Source of the DNA: Chloroflexota bacterium
GTDB taxonomy: Bacteria; Chloroflexota; Anaerolineae; Anaerolineales; Anaerolineaceae
DNA length: 64,000 nucleotides
NCBI GenBank assembly: GCA_012797815.1
Contig: JAAZOK010000115.1
Coordinates: forward strand, 20,766-84,765
Direction of reading: 5' to 3'
Shown: positions 1 to 7,832 of the stretch, piece after piece
Numbering within the stretch: the stretch's first letter is position 1
How the letters are laid out: the number at the start of each line of letters is the position of its first letter
Translations under genes and position numbers: made by a program
The notes under the pieces: model-generated
What the model was told of the DNA's origin: nothing
The model's input: the letters and a program-made list of their open reading frames with translations, nothing else
Database searches by the model: none

Positions 1-69
1 CATGATGTGCATATTGCCTCCTACGCAGGGGAAATATTGAATATTCAAGATGGCATACTCGCTTCATAA
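1..69 (+). CDS. C-terminal tail of an ABC transporter ATPase (partial)
   Basis: Frame 1 is open from the first base and encodes 22 residues before TAA at 67-69. They begin HDVHIASYAGEIL and end IQDGILAS. This matches the end of LolD/MacB-type ABC ATPases, where the switch histidine of the H-loop (VTHD) is followed by 'A.YA.RI..I.DG.I'. The rest of the gene lies outside the window. The call rests on a very short stretch, so it is tentative, but the H-D start and the DG near the end sit where the family expects them. Confidence 0.6.
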   Translation, partial: HDVHIASYAGEILNIQDGILAS

Positions 70-149
70 GGTGCGTTGGCGGAAAGTCAAAGAAATCATC
101 ATGAATACAATGTGAATTCTTAAGCCTGTTGGTAGAATATCTTTAATTG

Positions 150-575
150 ATGATAAAAATTACCCCTTCCATCTTCCTTGATGAAGCCGAATTGCATTTT
201 GATTTCGTCCATTCATCCGGTCCGGGCGGACAGAATGTCAACAAGGTCGCCACAGCGGTGCAGTTGCGCTTCGATGTGCTGCACAGCCCTTCCTTACCGC
301 AGCCGGTGCGAGTCCGGTTGGTGCAGATCGCGGGCAATCGCCTGAACAAAGACGGGGTGCTGGTGATCAATGCCAGCCGCTACCGCACCCAGGATGCCAA
401 TAAGGAGGATGTTATTAATCGGCTGACAACACTCGTCCGTGAAGCTGCGCATCCTCCGCGCAAACGCCGGGCTACCCGCCCATCTCGTGCGGCGGTGGAA
501 CGGCGACTGGAGAAAAAACGCCGCCAGGCGGCTAAGAAGCGCCAGCGGCATACGACCGATTACGATCAAGGATAG
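150..575 (+). CDS. arfB: Alternative ribosome-rescue factor ArfB (peptidyl-tRNA hydrolase, YaeJ family)
   Basis: A 141-aa protein related to class I release factors. It carries the GGQ loop at residues 26-28 in the context SSGPGGQNVNKV, the catalytic signature for hydrolysing peptidyl-tRNA on stalled ribosomes. There is no codon-recognition domain. The last ~40 residues are strongly basic (RKRRATRPSR, EKKRRQAAKKRQR), matching the ArfB tail that enters the empty mRNA channel. The length fits the family (about 140). I chose ATG at 150 over the TTG directly before it; the ribosome binding site is weak in both cases. The gene stands alone between the ABC gene tail and a convergent LUD gene. Confidence 0.93.
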   Translation: MIKITPSIFLDEAELHFDFVHSSGPGGQNVNKVATAVQLRFDVLHSPSLPQPVRVRLVQIAGNRLNKDGVLVINASRYRTQDANKEDVINRLTTLVREAAHPPRKRRATRPSRAAVERRLEKKRRQAAKKRQRHTTDYDQG

Positions 576-620
576 AGGTCAGCATAGAAAATGACCTGCT
601 ATCGTTTATTAAATTCTTGT

Positions 621-1250
621 TTAAAATCCCAGCTTTTCCTTTACCAGAATCAGGGTAGTGCGCCCGGGGGTGATCTCTTTGTGTACGATCAGCAGCTTGC
701 TGACATTACTGTTCATCCCATAAGCCTGGAAAGCACGCTCGTTTTCCAGCGGTAGTGTATATTCGTAAATCCGTTTCATGGCTTCATCCAGATTCGGTAC
801 GATCTTCTGCGTTCCTACCACCCAGATCACGTGCGCGGCGCTGGCAGCATATCCTGCTAACTGGCTGCCGGTATTGGATGCGATGACCACCGCGCCGTCT
901 TCGGTCACGGCATGCACACTGCCTACCGTATATTCGGGTGTGGCACCCAGCTTGATCATCTCACGTGCCTGGGTCTTGTTATCCATGGTTGCCAGTTTGA
1001 CGCGCACCGAATCATAGCGTTTGTCTATCTCCGCCGGCACTCCCAGGGTTTCGAGGGTACGGGAAGTGGCGGTGAAAACCTCTGCACCGGCAGGGATGTT
1101 TTCGAATAGATGCTTCCTGGCTTCATCTTCACTTTTGGCAAGGAGCGCATGAATACCATGTGCTTCGAGAGCTTGGCGGGTGCGGTCGATCTGTTGGTCA
1201 TCTGCCAGAACCGCGTATTTTTCATTGGGCACCATTTTTGATTTGGTCAT
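621..1250 (-). CDS. LUD-domain protein (LutC/YkgG-like)
   Basis: A 209-aa protein with the LUD fold seen in lactate-utilisation proteins LutB/LutC. Visible features are TATSRTLETLGV near residue 60, a Gly-rich stretch ending IASNTGSQLAG, and VVGTQKIVPNLDEA, all typical of stand-alone LUD proteins. The substrate cannot be told. No LutA or LutB partner lies nearby, so a role in lactate oxidation is not supported. Start: ATG at 1250 has AGGAGAG seven bases upstream; the longer frame to 1391 lacks a site and would overlap the divergent regulator. It is transcribed away from the TetR gene at 1394, which probably controls it through the shared 143-bp gap. Confidence 0.85.
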   Translation of the reverse strand: MTKSKMVPNEKYAVLADDQQIDRTRQALEAHGIHALLAKSEDEARKHLFENIPAGAEVFTATSRTLETLGVPAEIDKRYDSVRVKLATMDNKTQAREMIKLGATPEYTVGSVHAVTEDGAVVIASNTGSQLAGYAASAAHVIWVVGTQKIVPNLDEAMKRIYEYTLPLENERAFQAYGMNSNVSKLLIVHKEITPGRTTLILVKEKLGF

Positions 1251-1304
1251 GATGTTCTCTCCTGTTGGTGTTGTTTTTATGTTACGATACGAGTGTAGGC
1301 TAAA

Positions 1305-1316
1305 CAACATATGTTG
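1305..1316. promoter_or_regulatory. Palindrome between LUD gene and tetR, candidate operator
   Basis: A perfect 12-bp palindrome, CAACATATGTTG, lies in the divergent intergenic region (1251-1393). A related half-site, AACATGTG, follows at about 1324. Position and symmetry suit a TetR-dimer operator acting on both promoters. This is inference from location only. Confidence 0.4.
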
Positions 1317-1393
1317 AATATTAAACATGTGTATGAAAAATCGGTCAATCACCAAAACATGGATTGTGTCGGGAAAACAACAAAGGAGCAAAA

Positions 1394-1972
1394 ATGTTGG
1401 AAAATACCCCTGTTACCCGGTATATCGACCCGCGGGTGAAACGCACACGGGCATTGATCGAGCAAGCTTTCCATGATCTGCTGGAGGAAAAGTCGTTTCA
1501 ATCCATCAGTGTGCAGGATATCACCGACCGGGCGGAGATCAACCGCTCTACTTTTTATGCTCACTATAAGGATAAATATGCACTGCTGGAAAGCAGCATC
1601 ACGCGCATCTTTCGCCGGGAACTTGAGCAGCAGACGTTAAGCGCTTGCCATTACAGCCGTGAAAATCTACAAGCGTTGATCGTGACGGTATGTGACTTCA
1701 TAGCACTGGCTCACAAACAATATAAACCGGCTGACAGTCAATTTGAGGTCCTGGTTGAAAAACAAGTTAAAAAAGAAGTTCAGGCATTACTTGAGCACTG
1801 GTTGGAAGAATCCGGTCCAACCAACAACATTAAAATGGCTGCAACGGCTGCTACCTGGGCGATCTATGGATTGGCATTACAGTGGAATAATGATAAAAAC
1901 CATGGAAAAGTGGAGCAATTTGCAATACAGATCTCACCGCAGATCATGGGGATCTTACAAATAACGCAGTAA
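1394..1972 (+). CDS. TetR/AcrR-family transcriptional regulator
   Basis: A 192-aa regulator. The N-terminal helix-turn-helix is clear: TRALIEQAFHDLLEEKSFQ, then SVQDITDRAEINRSTFYAHY and KDKYALLE, the classic TetR DNA-binding segment at about residues 15-60. The C-terminal half is a helical ligand-binding domain of the TetR_C_7 type, with no recognisable effector. Start: ATG at 1394 with AAAGGAGC seven bases upstream; an in-frame earlier Met at 1364 has no ribosome binding site. It diverges from the LUD gene, which is its likely target and may also be autoregulated through the CAACATATGTTG site. Confidence 0.9.
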   Translation: MLENTPVTRYIDPRVKRTRALIEQAFHDLLEEKSFQSISVQDITDRAEINRSTFYAHYKDKYALLESSITRIFRRELEQQTLSACHYSRENLQALIVTVCDFIALAHKQYKPADSQFEVLVEKQVKKEVQALLEHWLEESGPTNNIKMAATAATWAIYGLALQWNNDKNHGKVEQFAIQISPQIMGILQITQ

Positions 1973-2016
1973 AGTTATTCTTCTTAAAACTTTCTTGTAA
2001 TTGATGAAGTTAAAAG

Positions 2017-2727
2017 CTAATCTTCGTAGATCTTTTGATATTCGGCTTCCTGCCGGATATTCTCAAAATCAGGATCTTCTTTGGACCATTCTTTCATATC
2101 GGGACGCAATTTGAGGGCTTTTTTAAGGGTGGTGATAGCCTGTTCTTTCATCCCGGAGACAGAGTAGAAACAAGCCAGGTTGTACACTGCAATGTATTCC
2201 CATTCGGGTAGGATCTTCAACTGGGAGACCAGATTTTCTTGAAGAGCGACCCCTTTTTCCAGTTTGCCGTGTTCAGCCAGGAAACGCGCATAGTGCCACT
2301 CGTCATGCCAGCAATCCCCCAAAAATTGGTTATAGAGCGCTCTGCCACGTGTCCATTCATACAATTCAGTATCGGTCAATTCTTTTTCAGTGAGCCGGTC
2401 AAGCCAGGTCAGGACTGCTTGGCGCACACGTACATTTTCATCGAGGACATCATCCCAGCTATCAAGTTTGTGTTCTTCAAGCACGCCATCGTTGATCTCG
2501 TTGATATCATCCGGCATCACTTGCACTTCTTGGCCGTCTGCAGCAGCTTGTAACCGCTCCAGAAACGTGTTCCACCAGAAGGAACTGTGCACCAGTACGT
2601 CTTTGAACGACCAACGCTGGGTGGAACCGATCTCGTTTCTTTCTTCTTCACTGAGACTGTCAAGCAATTTGCGCTGGTCAGTGGAAACCAGGTCAATAAT
2701 CTTTCTGATTTTTTCTTTTATGGACAT
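2017..2727 (-). CDS. DinB-like (ClbS/DfsB type) protein with C-terminal TPR
   Basis: A 236-aa protein with two parts. Residues ~1-165 look like a DinB/ClbS four-helix bundle: an aromatic-rich segment VHSSFWWNTFLERL and the later DCWHDEWHYARFLAEHG, which supply the His residues usually used for metal or thiol-transferase chemistry. Residues ~175-236 hold a tetratricopeptide-like pair (YNLACFYSVSGMKEQAITTLKKAL then LRPDMKEWSKEDPDFENI). The same pairing occurs in stand-alone stress proteins of unknown substrate. Start: ATG 2727 with AGGTG upstream, preferred to the GTG three codons earlier. It is convergent with tetR. Confidence 0.7.
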   Translation of the reverse strand: MSIKEKIRKIIDLVSTDQRKLLDSLSEEERNEIGSTQRWSFKDVLVHSSFWWNTFLERLQAAADGQEVQVMPDDINEINDGVLEEHKLDSWDDVLDENVRVRQAVLTWLDRLTEKELTDTELYEWTRGRALYNQFLGDCWHDEWHYARFLAEHGKLEKGVALQENLVSQLKILPEWEYIAVYNLACFYSVSGMKEQAITTLKKALKLRPDMKEWSKEDPDFENIRQEAEYQKIYED

Positions 2728-2841
2728 GGGTATCACCTATTCTTTGTTGGGTGTCTTTTTATTGTAACAAATGGGTACGTGGAAGCCAATATACAATCAT
2801 CCTGGCCGTGCTGGATAAAGGAGAGAAAGTTTCCATACCAC

Positions 2842-3786
2842 TTATTCCATTGGAATGATATCAGGATTCTCTTCAACGGTGGTTTTTCCAGCAGGGCTGC
2901 GTTTGTTCACCAGGCTGATGCCAATAATGATGAGCCCCCCACCCATCAGGGAGGGCAAAGTGATGGGTTCTGCCAGAACAAGGAAAGCGATGACCATGGT
3001 TGCGATCGGTTCGATATACAGATAAGCTCCCACACTGGCGGATGATAGATTCTGCAGCGCGTCATAATAGAATACATATGCCAGAAAAGTACAAAATATG
3101 CCCAGATACAGGATGCTTACCCACCCGGATAGTGCAGAAGCATTGAAAGATTGCCAGCCTCTACCGGCCAGAAACTGGACGCTGGTGAGCAACCAGCCTG
3201 TCAGCATGGAAAAAAAAGTCGTTTTCCAGACGGAGTGGTGTTTTAATGTATGGCTGAGCAAGATGGAATAGATGGCCCAGTTAGGGGCACTCAACAAAAC
3301 ATAGAGATCCCCGGGGGCGCCGAATCCGTTGCGGAAGATACCACCGATATCGCCATTGCTGACTACCAACAGGACTCCCAGTGTTGCCAGAGCGATACCG
3401 AATACCCCCCAGTTGCCTAATTTTTCCTTGAGCAGCAGCCCGCTGAAGATTACCATGAAAAGAGGCGTGGAGGCAACGATCCAGGCGGTGGTGGATGCCT
3501 GGGATGTGACCAAGCCGTTTGATTGTAACCACTGGTGCAGGGTGATCCCCAGGAAACCCAGCAGAAAATATTCAGCCAGTTCTTTCCAATCGGAAATGCG
3601 CAGCATTCCCTTGTGGAGATTAATGGGAAAGAGACACAGGATACCGATTAAAAAACGCAACCAAACCACTGCCACCGGTGAGAATTGCTGCACGGCGATC
3701 TTTGTGGCGATGAAGGAACCTCCCCAAAACATCACGGAGAGGACCATTTTTAATTTTGATGCGAAGAGTGGATCTTTGGAGCGCAT
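2842..3786 (-). CDS. EamA/DMT-family transporter
   Basis: A 314-aa inner-membrane permease with about ten hydrophobic segments arranged as two EamA repeats (the first ~10-145, the second ~155-295). Typical motifs are WGGSFIATK in TM1, TTAWIVASTPLFMVIFSGLL in TM4, and FCTFLAYVFYYDAL with YLYIEPIATMVIAF in the second repeat. It ends in a short polar tail. The family exports amino acids, nucleobases and other metabolites; the substrate cannot be read here. The start codon follows the stop of the yjbQ-like gene by one base, so the two are co-transcribed and translationally coupled. Confidence 0.88.
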   Translation of the reverse strand: MRSKDPLFASKLKMVLSVMFWGGSFIATKIAVQQFSPVAVVWLRFLIGILCLFPINLHKGMLRISDWKELAEYFLLGFLGITLHQWLQSNGLVTSQASTTAWIVASTPLFMVIFSGLLLKEKLGNWGVFGIALATLGVLLVVSNGDIGGIFRNGFGAPGDLYVLLSAPNWAIYSILLSHTLKHHSVWKTTFFSMLTGWLLTSVQFLAGRGWQSFNASALSGWVSILYLGIFCTFLAYVFYYDALQNLSSASVGAYLYIEPIATMVIAFLVLAEPITLPSLMGGGLIIIGISLVNKRSPAGKTTVEENPDIIPME

Positions 3787-3787
3787 A

Positions 3788-4210
3788 TTAAGATACTTTT
3801 AAACAACGGATTTCGAGGCTGCGGCGATGGGGTCTGGCGCGGTGTTCAAAGAGGAAAATACCCTGCCAGGTGCCCAAACTCAGCTTTCCGTCATCAATGG
3901 GGATGGTGAGACTGCTATTGGTAAGGGTGGAGCGGATATGGGAGGGAGAATCATCTGCCCCTTCCAGCGTATGGCGATACCAGTTCTGTCGCTCCGGAGC
4001 GAGCCTTTCATAGAACTGCTCCACGTCCTGGCGAGCACTGGGGTCGTATGCTTCACAAGTGACCAGTGAAGCGCTGGTATGCGGTAGAAAGAGAAAGCAC
4101 ATCCCTTCCTGTACCTGCCATTCGTGGATCAGCGCCTGCACCTGCCTGGTAAGTTCGATCATTCCCTTGCCTTGTGTTTCGATCTGAAGGGCAGTCTTCA
4201 ACCAATCCAT
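3788..4210 (-). CDS. YjbQ family (UPF0047) protein
   Basis: A 140-aa single-domain protein of the YjbQ/UPF0047 family. The signature is intact: LPHTSASLVTCEAYDP (His and Ser of the first motif), a central HTLEGADDSPSHIRS, and the C-terminal GTWQGIFLFEHRARPHRR. Family members have weak thiamine-phosphate synthase activity in E. coli; the physiological role is unsettled. The length is standard. Start: ATG 4210 with AAAGGAA upstream; an earlier frame-open Met at 4237 lacks a site. It is the first gene of a two-gene unit with the EamA permease. Confidence 0.9.
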   Translation of the reverse strand: MDWLKTALQIETQGKGMIELTRQVQALIHEWQVQEGMCFLFLPHTSASLVTCEAYDPSARQDVEQFYERLAPERQNWYRHTLEGADDSPSHIRSTLTNSSLTIPIDDGKLSLGTWQGIFLFEHRARPHRRSLEIRCLKVS

Positions 4211-4352
4211 GTGATTCCTTTCTGATTTGATTCCCAATTTTAGCCGTTTTTCCTGTTAATGGATGATTAATACTGAAATTAACGTAATCAGTCTAGAATG
4301 TAGCGTATAAAAGACAAACCACCACACCATTCTGGAGAACAGGAGCAAATGC

Positions 4353-5612
4353 TTGGGCGATGACCTGCAAGAAAAACTCGAATTTCAAGCGCATATAGGA
4401 AATTTACTGGGAAATCTCGAAGATATACCAGGAACCGTCAAAAAAATAATCCACGCATTGATTTCCATCGCCGCTGCCGATCAGGGTTACTTATTAATAC
4501 GCGATGAAAATGGGGAATTTAAAACCATGCTTGCGTTGCTGTCGAACGGGGAAGAGTTAAAGGCACCGCAGAGCATTCAACCCGAAATCGTTTTTGAATT
4601 GGTGGAACGAGAGCATAAATCCATCCTTTCCCAAACCACTCAGCAGGATGACCGCTTCCGGTCGTTGTTGAGCGTATCGGCTTTTCATATATTTTCCATG
4701 CTGTGGGTACCCATTAACATGCACGGTAAATTGGTAGGTGTAATTTATCTGCAGAACCTTTCCAAGGAAAGCCGTTTCACAAGAGATGATTTGAAAATGG
4801 CAGAATTTGTAGCCCCCGGTATCGGGCTACTGCTTGACCATGCCAGGTTGCAGCAGATCATGTTGGAGAAAGGGCGTCTGGAACGCGAAATGCAGATGGC
4901 GCGGGAAGTGCAGGACAGTCTGATCCCGAAAGAAATACCTGCGCTAAAGGGTTGGAAAGCCGATTTTTGCTGGCAGCCAGCTTTTGAGGTCGGTGGTGAT
5001 TTTTTTGATTTCATCCCGATCGATGAACACCACCTGGGGTTGGTCATCGCGGATGTCTCGGATAAGGGGATGCCGGCCGCGCTTTTTATGGCACTATCGC
5101 GCACCATCCTGCGGGCGGTGATTGGAGGAAACCATGGCAACGCGGCGGAAATGATCACGCGTGCCAATCACCTGATCCACCAGGATGCCAGAGAAGGCAT
5201 GTTTGTGACCCTCTTTTTCGGAATACTGGATACAGAGAGCGGCAAATTAACCTATGTCAATGCCGGGCATAACCCTCCTTTTTTATATAATCAGAAAAAA
5301 GAAAACCTCTCAAAACTCATGCCAACCGGAATGGCATTGGGAATGGAAAGTCACTTTGCGTATCGAGAAGGAATCGTTCAAATCGATAAGGGTGATTTCC
5401 TTTTTCTCTACACGGATGGAGCCCTGGATGCGATGGTACGACAAAAACCGTTCAACGAAGAAGAACTGCTGGAATTTATCCAACGCCATCGCAATGGCGA
5501 TCCAAATCAGATCGTAAACCTACTGCGAGATTTTCTGTGCGGGGAAACTTCCGAATCTTCTTCCAATGATGATCTGACCATTGTGGTATGGAAGCGTAGT
5601 AATCGTGCATGA
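4353..5612 (+). CDS. GAF-domain serine phosphatase (RsbU/SpoIIE PP2C type)
   Basis: A 419-aa soluble protein. Residues ~15-165 form a GAF sensor domain. A coiled linker (EKGRLEREMQMAREVQDSLIP, ~172-192) precedes a SpoIIE-type PP2C phosphatase at ~200-415. The metal-binding acidic residues are present: GGDFFD near 215, IADVSDKGM near 232, YTDGALDA and SSNDDLT near the end. Such enzymes dephosphorylate anti-sigma-factor antagonists; no RsbV/RsbW pair is adjacent, so the target is encoded elsewhere. The start is TTG at 4353 with AGGAG seven bases upstream. The nearby ATG at 4349 is out of frame and stops after four codons. Confidence 0.88.
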   Translation: MGDDLQEKLEFQAHIGNLLGNLEDIPGTVKKIIHALISIAAADQGYLLIRDENGEFKTMLALLSNGEELKAPQSIQPEIVFELVEREHKSILSQTTQQDDRFRSLLSVSAFHIFSMLWVPINMHGKLVGVIYLQNLSKESRFTRDDLKMAEFVAPGIGLLLDHARLQQIMLEKGRLEREMQMAREVQDSLIPKEIPALKGWKADFCWQPAFEVGGDFFDFIPIDEHHLGLVIADVSDKGMPAALFMALSRTILRAVIGGNHGNAAEMITRANHLIHQDAREGMFVTLFFGILDTESGKLTYVNAGHNPPFLYNQKKENLSKLMPTGMALGMESHFAYREGIVQIDKGDFLFLYTDGALDAMVRQKPFNEEELLEFIQRHRNGDPNQIVNLLRDFLCGETSESSSNDDLTIVVWKRSNRA

Positions 5613-5614
5613 TA

Positions 5615-7153
5615 TCAAATTGCGGATAAGGACTGATCTTCTGGTGCCTTGTGGTTTTGCCGATGGCGAAATACCAGGATAAGCATCCCAAGATTGAGGG
5701 CAACGCTGATCCAAAAACCCCAGGTTTTATCGATGAAAAGTGATATCGAGAACAGCGAGAATAACAACACGACCTGATCATTAAAAGCAACTACGAACCA
5801 GGTGAGCAACCCCAATATTTGCCCCAAAGGGAGGAAAAACAACCCCCCCAGGAGCGCAATGCCACCCATGACCATAATTACGGGCTGCAGCGGCAGGATG
5901 AGCATGTTCACCAGCGGAGAGAAAATAGAGAAACCATCGAAATAAGTGACCATTACGGGAAAGGTTGCCAATTGTGCTGCCAGCGTGGTGAAAAGATAAT
6001 CTCGGAAGAATCCATGCAGCACTTCGGGTGAGGGTAAGTGACTTTTTTCAAGCAAGACCTTTCCGTGCTGTGCGAAATAATCAGAAAACATAAGAATGCC
6101 AAAGGTGGCACAAAAGGACAATTGAAAACTCACGTCCCATAAAATGAAGGGATTAGCTGCCGCCATGATGGCAGCCGTGAGTGCCAATGAGTGAATGCCG
6201 ATCACTTTTCTGCCAAGCAGATAAGCCGGGATGGCGATGATGCCCATGATGGCTGCCCGCAAAACAGCCGGTTGGGCACCCACAAAGAGAGTATATATTC
6301 CCACCGTCAGAATAGAAAGCAATGCTCCTACCCCGTATGGAAAAATGCGATTGAAAAATTTACTAATGAGATTGGTGATCAATGAAATATTAAAGCCGGA
6401 AATGGCGATGATGTGTGCGGTGCCGGTAACACGATAAGCATCCACCAGATAATCAGGAATACGTGATTCGATACCGAGCAGGATGCCGGATAGCAGTTCG
6501 CATTCGGGAAAGGGCATGATGGATTGCAATACAGTGTGGGAAGTGCTGCGCAATCTGTACAGTACGCCCATCAAAGATATATCTTGAGGTGCCACTTCAG
6601 CAATAACCCGGGGATAAAACATCTCGAATTGGATGCCATTGCGGAGAAGCCAGGAGGCATGGGGTTTGGTGGTATCATCCAGCGCCGGGATGAGCTGACC
6701 CTGCAACGTGAGGGTGGCGTGATAGGGAAAATCAAATACTTCGGGCAGCCGCACGGTTATCCTGCCCTGCGCTGCCTGCCAGGAATCATCTGCTTCCTGG
6801 TAAGCTTGCAGTTCCAGAACGGTTTCTGAGGAACCGTGGGAGTCCACGGTTGGTTCTACCACTATTCCCTTTACTACCAAGCTGCTTTGTGAGGTATCGA
6901 TATCATGGCTGGGTTGCAGGGAAGATCGTACTTTGAGCGTATAAGTCTGCGCACCTAACCAGACGAAGGTCAGGAGCAGTGCAATGAAAGGGAAAGTTTT
7001 GAATAGTGGGGATCGATGATTGAAAATTCCAAGCAATAACAAAATAAGCGGAAGAATGAGCAAAAACCAGGGGAGCGGAAAAGAAAATTGGGAGGCTGCT
7101 ATGATTCCGGCCAGGAACCCTGCTGAAAACCAGAGTAGCACCAATTTGGGCAT
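5615..7153 (-). CDS. comEC: ComEC/Rec2-type DNA-uptake membrane protein lacking the hydrolase domain
   Basis: A 512-aa polytopic protein. The first ~70 residues hold membrane segments, followed by the OB-like extracytoplasmic region (VVKGIVVEPTVDSHG to ~180) and the competence domain with multiple helices. The competence domain includes ISGFNISLIT, the common ComEC signature (usually SG.H), and GAQPAVLRAAIMG (family G..pS..RA..M). ComEC is the channel that takes single-stranded DNA through the membrane. Many homologues (~750 aa) carry a C-terminal metallo-beta-lactamase domain; here the protein ends after the last helices in a polar tail, so that domain is absent. It is the last gene of a long minus-strand run. 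Confidence 0.85.
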   Translation of the reverse strand: MPKLVLLWFSAGFLAGIIAASQFSFPLPWFLLILPLILLLLGIFNHRSPLFKTFPFIALLLTFVWLGAQTYTLKVRSSLQPSHDIDTSQSSLVVKGIVVEPTVDSHGSSETVLELQAYQEADDSWQAAQGRITVRLPEVFDFPYHATLTLQGQLIPALDDTTKPHASWLLRNGIQFEMFYPRVIAEVAPQDISLMGVLYRLRSTSHTVLQSIMPFPECELLSGILLGIESRIPDYLVDAYRVTGTAHIIAISGFNISLITNLISKFFNRIFPYGVGALLSILTVGIYTLFVGAQPAVLRAAIMGIIAIPAYLLGRKVIGIHSLALTAAIMAAANPFILWDVSFQLSFCATFGILMFSDYFAQHGKVLLEKSHLPSPEVLHGFFRDYLFTTLAAQLATFPVMVTYFDGFSIFSPLVNMLILPLQPVIMVMGGIALLGGLFFLPLGQILGLLTWFVVAFNDQVVLLFSLFSISLFIDKTWGFWISVALNLGMLILVFRHRQNHKAPEDQSLSAI

Positions 7154-7155
7154 CG

Positions 7156-7815
7156 CTACACGGCGAATTCCTTCAAGCGGGGATGATCCCTATAAAAACC
7201 CTGATATTTTTCTGGCAACAGCACGGCGATGCGACACATGATCTCTTCTGTGTAACGCTGTAAGATTTCAGCCCGTTTCTCTGCATCCTGGATGGGCGGC
7301 AGGGTGAAGGACTGTCCAAAGCGTGCGATCATGTGCGGTTTTCGAAGATGTTTCAAGCGGTCGATCGCGAATTCTGTGCCCTGGATACCGACCGGCACAA
7401 TAGGAACACCAGCCTTCAATGCCAGCATGGCGGTACCCGGTTTCCCTTCCGCCAGCTGATGGGTATGGCTGCGCGTGCCTTCAGGAGAGATGCCAACGGC
7501 CTTGCCTTCGGCGAGTGCTTGAGATGCCTTGCGAATGGCGGTGAAATCTGCCACATCGCGGTCGATCCAGATACCCTCCGCGGTCTCGGAAAACCAGCGG
7601 ATGAAGGGATGGGTTTGATATTTGGTAGTGATGAGGGCGGTGATATCCGGTCGGCGTGGGTTGGTGAAGATCAGGGGAATATCGATATAACTGAGATGGT
7701 TGATGGCAATGATCAATCCCCCTTCGAGTGGAATATTATCCAACCCAAGGAATTGGGTCTTGGTCAATGTGTGCATTAAAAAACGTACAATACGCTGTAG
7801 GGTTGCTCTCTTCAC
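7156..7815 (-). CDS. plsC: 1-acyl-sn-glycerol-3-phosphate acyltransferase (PlsC family)
   Basis: A 219-aa acyltransferase that would make phosphatidic acid from lysophosphatidic acid at the inner face of the membrane. It shows the HX4D catalytic motif (NHLSYIDIPL, ~38-47), WIDRDVADF in the middle, and the second signature ISPEGTRS (~113-120), which binds the phosphate of the acceptor. It lacks a long N-terminal membrane extension. The start is GTG at 7815 with AGGAGAAC upstream. It is separated by two bases from comEC and by 17 from the PrsW-like gene, so it is operonic. Confidence 0.9.
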   Translation of the reverse strand: MKRATLQRIVRFLMHTLTKTQFLGLDNIPLEGGLIIAINHLSYIDIPLIFTNPRRPDITALITTKYQTHPFIRWFSETAEGIWIDRDVADFTAIRKASQALAEGKAVGISPEGTRSHTHQLAEGKPGTAMLALKAGVPIVPVGIQGTEFAIDRLKHLRKPHMIARFGQSFTLPPIQDAEKRAEILQRYTEEIMCRIAVLLPEKYQGFYRDHPRLKEFAV

Positions 7816-7832
7816 TCGGTTGTTCTCCTGAT

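Noticed and set aside
4349..4363. Tiny ATG reading frame (four codons) at the start of the GAF-PP2C gene.
   Set aside because: It overlaps the TTG start and has a poor spacing to the AGGAG site; it is most likely accidental.
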